Assembly (NCBI GenBank): GCA_016193175.1
Contig: JACPSR010000048.1
Span: 1 to 38,572, forward strand
Length of the DNA: 38,572 bases
Direction of reading: 5' to 3'
From: Candidatus Omnitrophota bacterium
GTDB lineage: Bacteria; Omnitrophota; Gorgyraeia; Aquiviventales; Aquiviventaceae
Shown here: positions 1 through 8,219 of the stretch, piece by piece
Layout: every line of letters begins with the position of its first letter
Position numbering within the stretch: position 1 is the stretch's first letter
Translations under genes and position numbers: made by a program
Notes under the pieces: generated by a model
What the model was told of the DNA's origin: nothing
Seen by the model: the letters and a program-made list of their open reading frames with translations, nothing else
Database searches by the model: none

Positions 1-52
1 AACCTCGCCAAGAGCGTTACCGTTGAATAATAGAGTTTAACCAATATATAAT

Positions 53-81
53 TTGACTAACTAATATATTTAAGTTATACT
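53..81 (+). promoter_or_regulatory. Sigma70-type promoter for vapBC: TTGACT (53-58), 17-bp spacer, TATACT (76-81)
   Basis: Read directly: near-consensus -35/-10 with 17-bp spacing in an AT-rich stretch, followed by an AGGAGGGGAG Shine-Dalgarno and ATG at 103. Confidence 0.65.
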
Positions 82-102
82 TATGTGAGGAGGGGAGAGG
101 CC

Positions 103-351
103 ATGACTGTTGTGCGAACGCTCGGGAAAGGACAGGTCGTCATTCCCAAGGCGGTGCGGGATGGGTTGGGGATCAAGGTCGGGACACCGCTTGTGCTTCG
201 CGTGGAGCAGCGCAGGATCGTCTTGGAGCCCGTCTCAGGCGATCCCGTGAAGGCGCTTCGGGGCATGTTGAAGGACACCGGACCATCGACCGCCGATCTG
301 CTCCGGTCGCGCCGAGAGGAACGCGAGCGTGAGTCGCGCGAAGCTGCTTGA
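103..351 (+). CDS. vapB: AbrB/SpoVT-type antitoxin (VapB-like)
   Basis: MTVVRTLGKGQVVIPKAVRDGLGIKVGTPLVLRVEQRRIVLEP is a swapped-hairpin AbrB fold signature. Overlaps a PIN toxin gene. The ORF track starts at GTG 85, but the SD favours ATG 103. Confidence 0.85.
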   Translation: MTVVRTLGKGQVVIPKAVRDGLGIKVGTPLVLRVEQRRIVLEPVSGDPVKALRGMLKDTGPSTADLLRSRREERERESREAA

Positions 352-730
352 CACATTCCCGCTGGTGCGGTTTTTCCGGGACGAACCGGGTGCTGCGCAT
401 GTAGAGGCGCTCCTAGAAGCGTCACGACACGGGCGCGCGCAGCTCCTCATGAGCGAGATCAACGCGGGGGAGCTGTACTACATCGTCGCGAGGAAAGCCG
501 GGGCAGCGCGGGCTGAGCGCGCCATCGCCGGACTCGAGCTCTTCCGGGTCGAGGTCATCCCCACAACCTGGTCGCTTGTCCTTGAAGCCGCACAGCTGAA
601 AGCAGATTTTCCTTTGTCATACGCCGATTGCTTCGCGTTGGCCGTGGCGAGGCGCCATCAGGCGGCCGTGGTGACCGGCGATCCGGAGTTTAAGCGCGTT
701 GAGCATCTGGTGTCCATCGAGTGGATTTAA
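329..730 (+). CDS. vapC: PIN-domain ribonuclease toxin (VapC-like)
   Basis: LLDTFPLVRFFRDEPG, SEINAGELYYIV, YADCFALAVA and VVTGDPEF keep the PIN acidic residues; GTG start overlaps vapB. Confidence 0.85.
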   Translation: MSRAKLLDTFPLVRFFRDEPGAAHVEALLEASRHGRAQLLMSEINAGELYYIVARKAGAARAERAIAGLELFRVEVIPTTWSLVLEAAQLKADFPLSYADCFALAVARRHQAAVVTGDPEFKRVEHLVSIEWI

Positions 731-839
731 CGACAGGCCTTATGTCCGAATGAGGTCGTGTGTCCATGGAATTCCTGCGTTTCCTCGCGCTGATGCGCAA
801 CAGAAATACGTGACATGGAAATTGGTCGTGTCTCACCAG

Positions 840-855
840 GACCCCGTCAGGGGTC
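840..855 (-). terminator. Possible hairpin GACCCC-TGAC-GGGGTC spanning the stop codon of the response regulator
   Basis: 6-bp perfect inverted repeat with 4-nt loop at the 3' end of the minus operon; no T-run follows, so intrinsic termination is uncertain. Confidence 0.3.
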
Positions 856-1500
856 TTCGACGTCAACGATGCGGTGGGTGATGGCGTACTTGATGAGGTC
901 GGAGGTCTTACGGAGCTCCAGCTTCTTCAGGATGGCCTGTTTATGGTTTTCTACGGTGCGCGGACTGATGAACAATAACCCCGCAATCTCCTTGGCCGTT
1001 TTTCCCTCCACGATGAGACGAAGGATGTCCGTCTCGCGTTCCGTGAGGGCCGCTTCGCCAGGAGGGACCTCGCCGGGTTCTTGCTGACCCACCTGCTCGG
1101 TCAGATAGTCCGCAACGGCCGAGCTGACATAGGTGCTGCCTGCCGCCACGCGTCGCAGGGCTGGCACCAGGTCCTCTGTCGCATTCTCCTTATGGAGGTA
1201 GCCTCTCACCCCTGACCTGAACGCCTTCCTGATGTACAGGGGGGAGCGATGCACGGAGACAATGATGATCTTCGTCGCTGGGGAAAGCCGGCGCACCTGC
1301 TCGGCAAGGTCCAGCCCGCTCCGTTTGGGCATCGAGATGTCCAGCAGCAGGATGTCGGGTTTCAGCTGCTTGACCTTGTCCACGGTCTCCTCGCCATCAA
1401 CCGCTTCTCCCACGAGCCGGTACTCAGGCTGGTGACGGAGGATAGCCTTGATGCCTTCCCGGATCAGATCATGGTCGTCCGCGACCAACACGGAGGGCAT
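847..1500 (-). CDS. NarL/FixJ-family response regulator (REC + LuxR-type HTH)
   Basis: VLVADDHDLIREGIKAIL, DILLLDISMPKRSGLDL, LTERETDILRLIVEGKTAKEIAGLLFISPRTVENHKQAILKKL. Confidence 0.93.
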   Translation of the reverse strand: MPSVLVADDHDLIREGIKAILRHQPEYRLVGEAVDGEETVDKVKQLKPDILLLDISMPKRSGLDLAEQVRRLSPATKIIIVSVHRSPLYIRKAFRSGVRGYLHKENATEDLVPALRRVAAGSTYVSSAVADYLTEQVGQQEPGEVPPGEAALTERETDILRLIVEGKTAKEIAGLLFISPRTVENHKQAILKKLELRKTSDLIKYAITHRIVDVEDP

Positions 1501-2862
1501 TTAGACCGGCACCTCGACCGCCAGCTTCGTCCCCTTGCCTGGCGCGGCGTCGATGGTGAACGTCCCCCCCACCAATTCCACCCGTTCCCGCAGGCCGAGC
1601 AGTCCCAGCCTCACCGTATCTTCCTTCCGCCTGCGGGGTTGTCTGAGGAGGGCGTCGTAATTGAACCCCACCCCCTCGTCAACAATCGTCAGGCAGACGC
1701 CCTTGGGCGTCTGCCGCAATGAGATGTGGACCTCCTTGTGCTTCGCGTTGGCATGTTTGGCAATATTGGTCAGCGCCTCCTGGGCCACCCGGTACAGGAC
1801 GAGGCGGTGTTCCCCGCTGAGCATCGGCTCAGCCACAGGCCGCTGGAAGCGGTACCGATAGCCCGTGAGCTCCTCGTGCTGGGTGGCGAGCGCCGCGATG
1901 CTCTCCACCAGCCCCAGTTGATCAAGCCCCGAGGGGCGCAGCAGCTCCGAGATGTTGTGCCCCCGCTCAATCAAGCCAGCGAGGAGCGTTTTGCTTTTCT
2001 GAAGTCGCTCCCGCTGTTCCGTCATCTCGGGGGGGAGGTCTTGGTCGATCAACCCGAGATAGATCTTGAGGGCGCTGAGGTCTTGACTGAGTTGGTCATG
2101 GAGCTGGCGGGAGAGATTTTTTCGCTCCTCCTCTTCCAGGGTGATCATGCGCTGCACGAGCTGCCCCCGGAGCCGACGCTCTTCCCGAAGGCTGGCATAG
2201 ACGAATCGGGCGATCGTCGTTCCGAGGATGAGGCTACACGACACGCTGAGGGCCAACACCAGCAAGGCGGCTCGACGCTGCCGATTCGTAAGGATCACTT
2301 GCCGATCGATCGCTTCAAGGTTGCGCTGGCTCAACGTTCTGGCCAGGAACTCCTCAATCCGATACGCCCTCTGCTCAAAGACCATTAGGAGCCTATTGAC
2401 CCGGTCCCGGTCTGGGTCCTCGGCGTCGGCAAGCTGCATGATCTCCCGTCCCATGTGTTGCAGGTCGTTGACCCACCCCTCGAGCTGGTCGGCCCACGTC
2501 CGCTGTTGGGCTGACGCTGTCAGCGCTCGATAGGTCCTGAGAGACTGCAGGAAATCTTGCGAGGCCCGTTCAAACGCCTGGATATCCGAGGCGATGGACA
2601 CCGCCTGCAGGTACCTGGAGGTCCGCCAGAAGACGTAGTTGCGCACCCCCATGGTGTAGAGGGTGTTGGTGGTTTTCATCGCCAGGATCGAGCGCTCAAT
2701 CGGGAGGTGTTGTTGTCCAAACGCCTGGATGGCACGGGCGAGGGATTGGATCTGGGAGACGCTGATCAGGCCAATGCTCATCGTGAGCACGAGCAACGCC
2801 ACAAACCCCGCCACGAGTCGCCGCTCTCCGCGGTAGCCGCTCATCAGGGCCTGAAGGGTCAT
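1501..2862 (-). CDS. Membrane histidine kinase, HisKA_3 (NarX/DegS type)
   Basis: Two N-terminal TM segments; RQLHDQLSQDLSALKIYL (H-box), EALTNIAKHANAK (N-box), GLLGLRERVELVGGTFTIDAAPGKGT; adjacent to its regulator. Confidence 0.92.
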   Translation of the reverse strand: MTLQALMSGYRGERRLVAGFVALLVLTMSIGLISVSQIQSLARAIQAFGQQHLPIERSILAMKTTNTLYTMGVRNYVFWRTSRYLQAVSIASDIQAFERASQDFLQSLRTYRALTASAQQRTWADQLEGWVNDLQHMGREIMQLADAEDPDRDRVNRLLMVFEQRAYRIEEFLARTLSQRNLEAIDRQVILTNRQRRAALLVLALSVSCSLILGTTIARFVYASLREERRLRGQLVQRMITLEEEERKNLSRQLHDQLSQDLSALKIYLGLIDQDLPPEMTEQRERLQKSKTLLAGLIERGHNISELLRPSGLDQLGLVESIAALATQHEELTGYRYRFQRPVAEPMLSGEHRLVLYRVAQEALTNIAKHANAKHKEVHISLRQTPKGVCLTIVDEGVGFNYDALLRQPRRRKEDTVRLGLLGLRERVELVGGTFTIDAAPGKGTKLAVEVPV

Positions 2863-3591
2863 CTACTCCTGGTCGGAAGCCACGAGCGAGTCGATCCACT
2901 GCTGGACCTCGTCCCGGTCCGCAGCCTTGGGATTCAGCTCAAGGTACTTGCGAAAGTGCCACGCCGCTTTCTCCCGATCGTGCTCCACCTGCTGGTAGAG
3001 CAGGCCGAGATTGTAATGGGTCTCGGCGTGCTGTGGCGCAAAGCGCAACGCACTCTGGTATGCCTCGATGGCTTCATCGTACCGTTGCGCCTGGGCGTAC
3101 ACCACGCCCAGGTTATACTGGCACGTCCCTCGTTCCTGCGTGAGCGCCGCTTCCAACGATGAGAGTTTCTGTCTGGACGCGTTGAGCTCTTGGCCAAGCG
3201 CCGTCTGCCGTTCGCTGCGGATCTTTGTGCTCTCGCGGCGCAGGCGCTCGACCTGCTCCTGAAGCCCTTGCAGCGTGGCGTCCTTGTCCTCCATGAGCGT
3301 CTTGGATTCAGCCAGCCGACCTTGGAGCTGCTCAATCCCTTCCTGCAGTTTCGTGTTCCGCGACACATAGGAGACGACGTCAACCTGGAGGGCTTCATAT
3401 TCCTTGGCGATCTGCGTTTTTTCGGCCTCGAGCTGGCTGGTTTGCTTCTGGATCTTCTGGAGCAACGCGGCGGATTGACTCTCCTGCGCTCTCAGCTTGC
3501 GTGTTTCAAGCAGTTGGACGAAGAACGCGGCCCCGAAGACGACCAGACCCCCCACGACCAGACCCCATTTCACGAACGCGGTTCTCCGCAT
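2863..3591 (-). CDS. Membrane-anchored coiled-coil/TPR protein
   Basis: N-terminal TM (GLVVGGLVVFGAAFFVQLL), long coiled coil, C-terminal TPRs (YNLGVVYAQAQRYDEAIEAYQSALRFAPQHAETHYNLGLLYQQ). Confidence 0.8.
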   Translation of the reverse strand: MRRTAFVKWGLVVGGLVVFGAAFFVQLLETRKLRAQESQSAALLQKIQKQTSQLEAEKTQIAKEYEALQVDVVSYVSRNTKLQEGIEQLQGRLAESKTLMEDKDATLQGLQEQVERLRRESTKIRSERQTALGQELNASRQKLSSLEAALTQERGTCQYNLGVVYAQAQRYDEAIEAYQSALRFAPQHAETHYNLGLLYQQVEHDREKAAWHFRKYLELNPKAADRDEVQQWIDSLVASDQE

Positions 3592-3612
3592 CCTCTGCCT
3601 TCGACGAAGCGG

Positions 3613-4509
3613 TTACTGATCCTGCAACAGCTTGATGAGCTGCTCAAGGTGCTCCCGATCACCAGCCTGAGGGTGCAACTCCAGATACGCCTGGAGGTGG
3701 GAGACGGCCTGCTCGGAGTCCTTCTGAACGTATTGGTACAACAGCCCCGCATGGTAATGGGCTTGGGGGGCGTTCGGATTGAGCGCCAGGGCTTTCTCAA
3801 CGGCTTCAATGGCCTGGGGATAGCGGTGGAGCCGGATGTACGACACGGCTAACTCGTCATAGCGTTTGGCCTCGTTCCTGCGCTCCTCATCCACGGGATC
3901 TCCTGGCTTGAGCGGCCTTGACGGGTTTGGCTGAGCCCACGCAGCACCCTGGAAAGACGCTCGCTGGCGCTCGAGGGCTTCTTTGCTGGCCGTGACCCAA
4001 TCGATCCCAGGGCCCCCCTGCCGTTGCGTAGCCGTCTGGGTCCACGGATCATCGGGCGAGCCGAGCCCTGCGCGCTTTCTCCAGTACCAGGCGGCTGTCT
4101 GGAGGTCCCCATGGTCTTCGTACCACGATGCGAGATTCGAGTAGGCGCCCAGGTAATACGGGCTCAGCTCCAGGCACTTCAGATACTGCTGTTTGGCTTT
4201 GTCTGGCCAGCCCAGGGCCTCGTAGATCACGCCCAGATCGTTGTACGCCTCCGCATAGGATGGGTCCAATTGGATGGCCTGTTCATAGTACGCTCTGGCC
4301 AGCTCGAGCTGGCCGTTCTGTTGGGCGTTGTACCCGTCCTGCCGGGCCATTCTGGCCTCATGGGAAGACCCGGTGGTGTCGGCTGCGCGAAGTGGGCCGG
4401 CGAGATGCAGGGGTGTCACGCAGGCAACGAGGGCCACCGCCCTGAGGAGCGGCCTCCCCGACCAACAAGGCGGGTGTGAGGGAATAATCGCCGGGTGTGT
4501 GTTCGACAC
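3613..4509 (-). CDS. TPR protein (MshN-like position)
   Basis: ARAYYEQAIQLDPSYAEAYNDLGVIYEALG, KCLELSPYYLGAYSNLASWYEDHG, AIEAVEKALALNPNAPQAHYHAGLLYQ. Confidence 0.8.
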   Translation of the reverse strand: MSNTHPAIIPSHPPCWSGRPLLRAVALVACVTPLHLAGPLRAADTTGSSHEARMARQDGYNAQQNGQLELARAYYEQAIQLDPSYAEAYNDLGVIYEALGWPDKAKQQYLKCLELSPYYLGAYSNLASWYEDHGDLQTAAWYWRKRAGLGSPDDPWTQTATQRQGGPGIDWVTASKEALERQRASFQGAAWAQPNPSRPLKPGDPVDEERRNEAKRYDELAVSYIRLHRYPQAIEAVEKALALNPNAPQAHYHAGLLYQYVQKDSEQAVSHLQAYLELHPQAGDREHLEQLIKLLQDQ

Positions 4510-4552
4510 GTAGGGTAGTCCGATTGGGCTCCCAGACTCGTCTGGCTCCGGG

Positions 4553-6304
4553 TTACTGGACCTGCATCCCTTTCATCTTGTCGAGCACATCGACCGCAGC
4601 CGCCTTGTCGGGTTGAGACCTGATCGCTGCTGGTGAGGGAGGGGCGGCTGGGGCGCCAGCGGCTTGTTGCTGGATGGCCTGGATTTTCTCCGACACAATC
4701 CTGGAGATGAGCGCCTCTCGCAAGTCCTTCGGCATCACCTCTGTGGGAATGGCATAGGCCGGTTCTGTCCCCGCCAGGGCCGCGTCTCCCGTCATGATGT
4801 GAGGCGTGAGGAAGACGATCAGCTCGGTCTTTTTGGTCAAGGTATCACGGCTGCCAAAGACCGCGCCGATGATCGGGAGGTTCGATAACCGCGGCGTGCC
4901 TTTTCGATCATCCCGCTGCTCCTCTTTCATCAATCCGGCAATCATGATCATGGTGCCATCCTTGACCTTGACCACCGTTTCCGCCTCGGACGTCTGGACG
5001 ATGGGGATCTTGCTCTTCAGGGCTGACTCCACCGTTTCCCGCACCTCGCTCACCTCGGGCTTGATCTTCATGATGACAAACCCATCCGTGTTGATTGTGG
5101 GCACGACGTTGAGCTTGACCCCCACGTCAATGAACTCAACGGACTCCGCCGTGACGGTGGGGCCTGTGGCGCTCTGGCTTTGGGTCTGCGTCACATACGC
5201 CTCTCGGGAGCCGACCAGGATCTTGGCCTCTTGGTTATTGATCGCCGCGATGCGCGGCCTGGACAGGATCTTCGTATCGCCATACGTCTGGAGCAACTGC
5301 AACACGCCTCTGAGGGAGTCCAGTGTGGCTGTGCCCACGGTGATCTTCCCGAACGAGGCCGGACTGATCGGGAACTTCCCAACCAGGGTTACGTTCTCCT
5401 TATGCTGCCCGAAGACCTTCTCCCAATCCACCCCGCGTTGGGATTGCCGATTCAACGTGATCTGCACGATGGAGGCGTCGATGAACACCTGGCGGGGTTC
5501 TGCATCGAAGGCCTGCACCAGGCGCTTGATGGCCTTCATCTTCTCCGGCAGGTCTGCCACCGCGACCTTGTTCGACCGCTCATCCACAACCAGGTATCCG
5601 GTTCCTTCGGTGACGGCATCCGAGAGCTGATCCTTGAGCTCGTTGGACTTGGCGTATTTGAGGTCAAAGATCTCGGTCCTGGGGGGGCGGTCAAGCTCCC
5701 GGACCGTCTGTTGCATCAGATCGAGTTTCTCAGGGATGTCAATGAGCAGGATGGTCCCCGAACCTTTATCCACCACGATTTTCCCAATGTCCGATTTGAT
5801 CTGGCTGAGGGCGTCGAAGATCGCTCCCGGCTCGGCATAGGTGAGCTTCACGCTGACGAATCCTCGCTTTTCGTTGTACTTCTTGCCATAGAGCCGTTCA
5901 TACTCTGCACTGGTTAGGATGTAGAGGATGTCGCCATGCCGTTCATAGGCAAGATCCTGGCTGATCAGGATGATATCAAGGGCATCCGCAAAGGTCAGGT
6001 TGTTCAAAAAGATGTTGACCCGGCCAGACACCTCCTTGGTGGGCACGATGGTCAGGCCCGTCTTCAGGGACAGGATGCGGAAGAGCTCCACAAGATCCAC
6101 CCCCTTGAGATCGAGGGAGATCTTCTCCTCGGTCTCGGGGATCACCTCTGCGGCCTGGGTGGCTTCGACGGCCATCCCCACGGCGCTTTCCTGAGATTCT
6201 TCGACAGGCTCGTCTGCCGTGAAGGCGCTTGGCCATGGGCCGCACATCGTGACCACGATGCACACCCCAAGTCCCCCGATCGATCCTCTCACCGCAGCTC
6301 CCAT
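4553..6304 (-). CDS. Secretin (PilQ/MshL/GspD superfamily) with N-terminal STN-like domain
   Basis: ISLDLKGVDLVELFRILSLKTGLTIVPTKEVSGRVNIFLNNLTFADALDIIL; VFIDASIVQITLNRQSQRGVDWE; C-terminal IAGLMKEEQRDDRKGTPRLSNLPIIGAVFGSRDTLTKKTELIVFLTPHIM. Confidence 0.93.
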   Translation of the reverse strand: MGAAVRGSIGGLGVCIVVTMCGPWPSAFTADEPVEESQESAVGMAVEATQAAEVIPETEEKISLDLKGVDLVELFRILSLKTGLTIVPTKEVSGRVNIFLNNLTFADALDIILISQDLAYERHGDILYILTSAEYERLYGKKYNEKRGFVSVKLTYAEPGAIFDALSQIKSDIGKIVVDKGSGTILLIDIPEKLDLMQQTVRELDRPPRTEIFDLKYAKSNELKDQLSDAVTEGTGYLVVDERSNKVAVADLPEKMKAIKRLVQAFDAEPRQVFIDASIVQITLNRQSQRGVDWEKVFGQHKENVTLVGKFPISPASFGKITVGTATLDSLRGVLQLLQTYGDTKILSRPRIAAINNQEAKILVGSREAYVTQTQSQSATGPTVTAESVEFIDVGVKLNVVPTINTDGFVIMKIKPEVSEVRETVESALKSKIPIVQTSEAETVVKVKDGTMIMIAGLMKEEQRDDRKGTPRLSNLPIIGAVFGSRDTLTKKTELIVFLTPHIMTGDAALAGTEPAYAIPTEVMPKDLREALISRIVSEKIQAIQQQAAGAPAAPPSPAAIRSQPDKAAAVDVLDKMKGMQVQ

Positions 6305-6942
6305 GTCTGGTCGCCCCCTTCCTGGCCGAAGATCACTTTATCCTGGAAGATCTGTTTGATCGTGAGTGGGCCCACCGCTTCTCCGACACTGAGGAGATAC
6401 GTCCGCTCTTCTTTGGCCTGCTCAATGATCGCCTGGGGATGGGCGGACCAGATAATGCCGACGAGTTTGAGATCCTGGAGGCCGTTGTCGTCCGGCCCTG
6501 CGGGTGGGACCGCGGGGATTGCGGCCTCGATCTTCGTGGGGACGAAGGTAAAGATGTTGTGATTGGTCGCGTCATCGATCAGTTGCGTGAGGTTGACCGG
6601 GGGCGGGGGTTCCTTCCGGGCGCCCACGGGCTCGATTGGCACGTTGCGTTCGACCGCCTCAAGCCGGCCGCGGAATTCCCGCCGCGCATTGAAGAGGTCC
6701 ACGAGCCACACGAGCGTCAACACCCCACAGAGGCCTGCCAGCCCAGCGTTCACCACGCGCAGACCGATCGGGGGCTTCGTGCCTGGGTAGACCTTACGCA
6801 GCCGGGTGAGCCATGTGGCAAGAACGGAGGGCAGGAGGGATGGCGTGCGCCCGGTGCGCGCCGGCCGTTTCTGCCGAGCCAGGGCCGGGTTATCAATGAC
6901 CTGCAAGAGTCGTTCTTCTGGGGTCGTGGGAGGCTTCGGCAT
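6289..6942 (-). CDS. GspC/PilP-like inner-membrane protein
   Basis: Single TM followed by Pro-rich linker and LQDLKLVGIIWSAHPQAIIEQAKEERTYLLSVGEAVGPLTIKQIFQDKVIFGQEG (HR/PilP-like beta domain); 16-bp overlap with secretin gene. Confidence 0.65.
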   Translation of the reverse strand: MPKPPTTPEERLLQVIDNPALARQKRPARTGRTPSLLPSVLATWLTRLRKVYPGTKPPIGLRVVNAGLAGLCGVLTLVWLVDLFNARREFRGRLEAVERNVPIEPVGARKEPPPPVNLTQLIDDATNHNIFTFVPTKIEAAIPAVPPAGPDDNGLQDLKLVGIIWSAHPQAIIEQAKEERTYLLSVGEAVGPLTIKQIFQDKVIFGQEGGDQTWELR

Positions 6943-6959
6943 CTGCTACGTGGGCGCTC

Positions 6960-7781
6960 TTACCGGACCTCCCTGGTGATCAAGGAGCGGATGATCTGCG
7001 CATCCACCGCCGGCTTGCTCTCTGCGACAAGCTCCCGCAAGGCGTGGTGACAGAAGCGGGCGATCTGCCGGGGATACCCATGCGTATAGCGGTGGATCTC
7101 CCCGATCGCCTCCTCGGTGAAGAACGACGGTCCGGAGTCGCCGCCCGCCTGCTTGAGCCGAAACTCGATCAGCTCCTTGGTCCCTTGCTCATCCAGCGGA
7201 TTGAGCACATATTTGAGGGACACGCGGTCCAGGAAGTTGCGGATCTCCCGCAGACGGGGAAGGAGCTCCATCTGGGACAACAGGACGAGCTGCAGGAGCT
7301 TATACTCGTTGGTCTCATAGTTGAGCAGCCCGCGCAGGATCTCCAGGGACAGGGTGTTCAATTTTTGCGCCTCGTCAATCAAGAGGACGACCGTTTTGTC
7401 CTCCTCCACCCCTTTCTGGAAGAGGTACGTCTTGATGGCCTCCCGGTAATCCAAGATCGAAGGGTTGGGCGTGTCCAGCTTCATCGCGAAGGTCCTCAGG
7501 AGGGAGTCCAGAAACAGCTCCTCGGTTTCATAGGCCGGCTCCAGGATCATGTGGAAAATCGTGTCGGGACGTTCATGGAGGAGCTGAAACAGCTTCCTGG
7601 AGAGCGTCGTCTTGCCGGTGCCGACGTCGCCCAGGATGAGACTGAGGCCCCGCTTCAGGCGAATCTCAATCAACAGGCGCATCAGGGCCGCGCGATGCTC
7701 GCGGGACTCGTAGAAGAACTCAGGATCCGGGCTTGTGGAGAACGGCTCTTTCTCAAGCCCCAGCACCGTATAGTAGCTCAT
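6960..7781 (-). CDS. ExeA/GspA/MshM-like AAA ATPase
   Basis: YYTVLGLEKEPFSTSPDPEFFYESREHRAALMRLLIEIRLKRGLSLILGDVGTGKTTLSRKL (Walker A), VVLLIDEAQKL (Walker B). Confidence 0.92.
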   Translation of the reverse strand: MSYYTVLGLEKEPFSTSPDPEFFYESREHRAALMRLLIEIRLKRGLSLILGDVGTGKTTLSRKLFQLLHERPDTIFHMILEPAYETEELFLDSLLRTFAMKLDTPNPSILDYREAIKTYLFQKGVEEDKTVVLLIDEAQKLNTLSLEILRGLLNYETNEYKLLQLVLLSQMELLPRLREIRNFLDRVSLKYVLNPLDEQGTKELIEFRLKQAGGDSGPSFFTEEAIGEIHRYTHGYPRQIARFCHHALRELVAESKPAVDAQIIRSLITREVR

Positions 7782-7787
7782 CGAGAG

Positions 7788-8048
7788 TCAGGCGTTCAGG
7801 CGCTCGGAAATGAGACGCAGAGGGTAGCCTTTGCCCTGGAGCGCCTTGATGGTGCGCAAGCGCCTGCGCACGTCGTCCTCGCGATAAAAGCGCCTGATCC
7901 CCTTTCGGGTCGCGTTCCTCAGGAGACCCAGGTTGGTATAGTGGTTCAACGTCTGGTAGGAGATCCGGAACTTCTGGACCAGCTCGACGGCTGACAGCAC
8001 CCGGGGGGGCCTGACCTTCCGCTTCGGACGCGAGTTGCCGTTCATCAT
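7788..8048 (-). CDS. Small stand-alone MerR-type HTH regulator (~86 aa, no effector domain)
   Basis: LSAVELVQKFRISYQTLNHYTNLGLLRNATRKGIRRFYREDDVRRRLRTIKALQGKGYPLRLISERL. ORF track start at 8330 is unlikely; tandem ATGs at 8043-8048. Confidence 0.8.
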   Translation of the reverse strand: MMNGNSRPKRKVRPPRVLSAVELVQKFRISYQTLNHYTNLGLLRNATRKGIRRFYREDDVRRRLRTIKALQGKGYPLRLISERLNA

Positions 8049-8084
8049 GATACCAATAGTACAAATAGTAACTAATGTCAAGTC

Positions 8085-8123
8085 AGTAGTTTGCGTAAGT
8101 AGTTTGTGTAAGTAGTTTGCGCA
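8085..8123 (+). repeat. Three head-to-tail 13-bp direct repeats (iterons) in the divergent intergenic region
   Basis: AGTAGTTTGCGTA / AGTAGTTTGTGTA / AGTAGTTTGCGCA, contiguous. Confidence 0.9.
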
Positions 8124-8219
8124 AGGAAAAGAGGGGGTTTTACGGATAGACGCCCAGCCCCCTCTCTCAGGTATAGTTCCACTAGGATGAAGACAGACAG
8201 CCAGCAAGGAGCAGGGTGG

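Noticed and set aside
699-881. 60-aa ORF downstream of vapC
   Set aside because: No SD, no domain, out-of-frame overlap with vapC and the end of the response regulator gene.
7044-7994. 316-aa plus-strand ORF opposite the ExeA-like ATPase gene
   Set aside because: Lies antisense to a clear conserved ATPase; composition typical of high-GC shadow ORFs (His/Leu/Gln/Arg-rich, no recognisable domain).
8085-8123. CRISPR-like repeat
   Set aside because: Repeats are 13 bp, contiguous and have no spacers; better explained as regulator-binding iterons.
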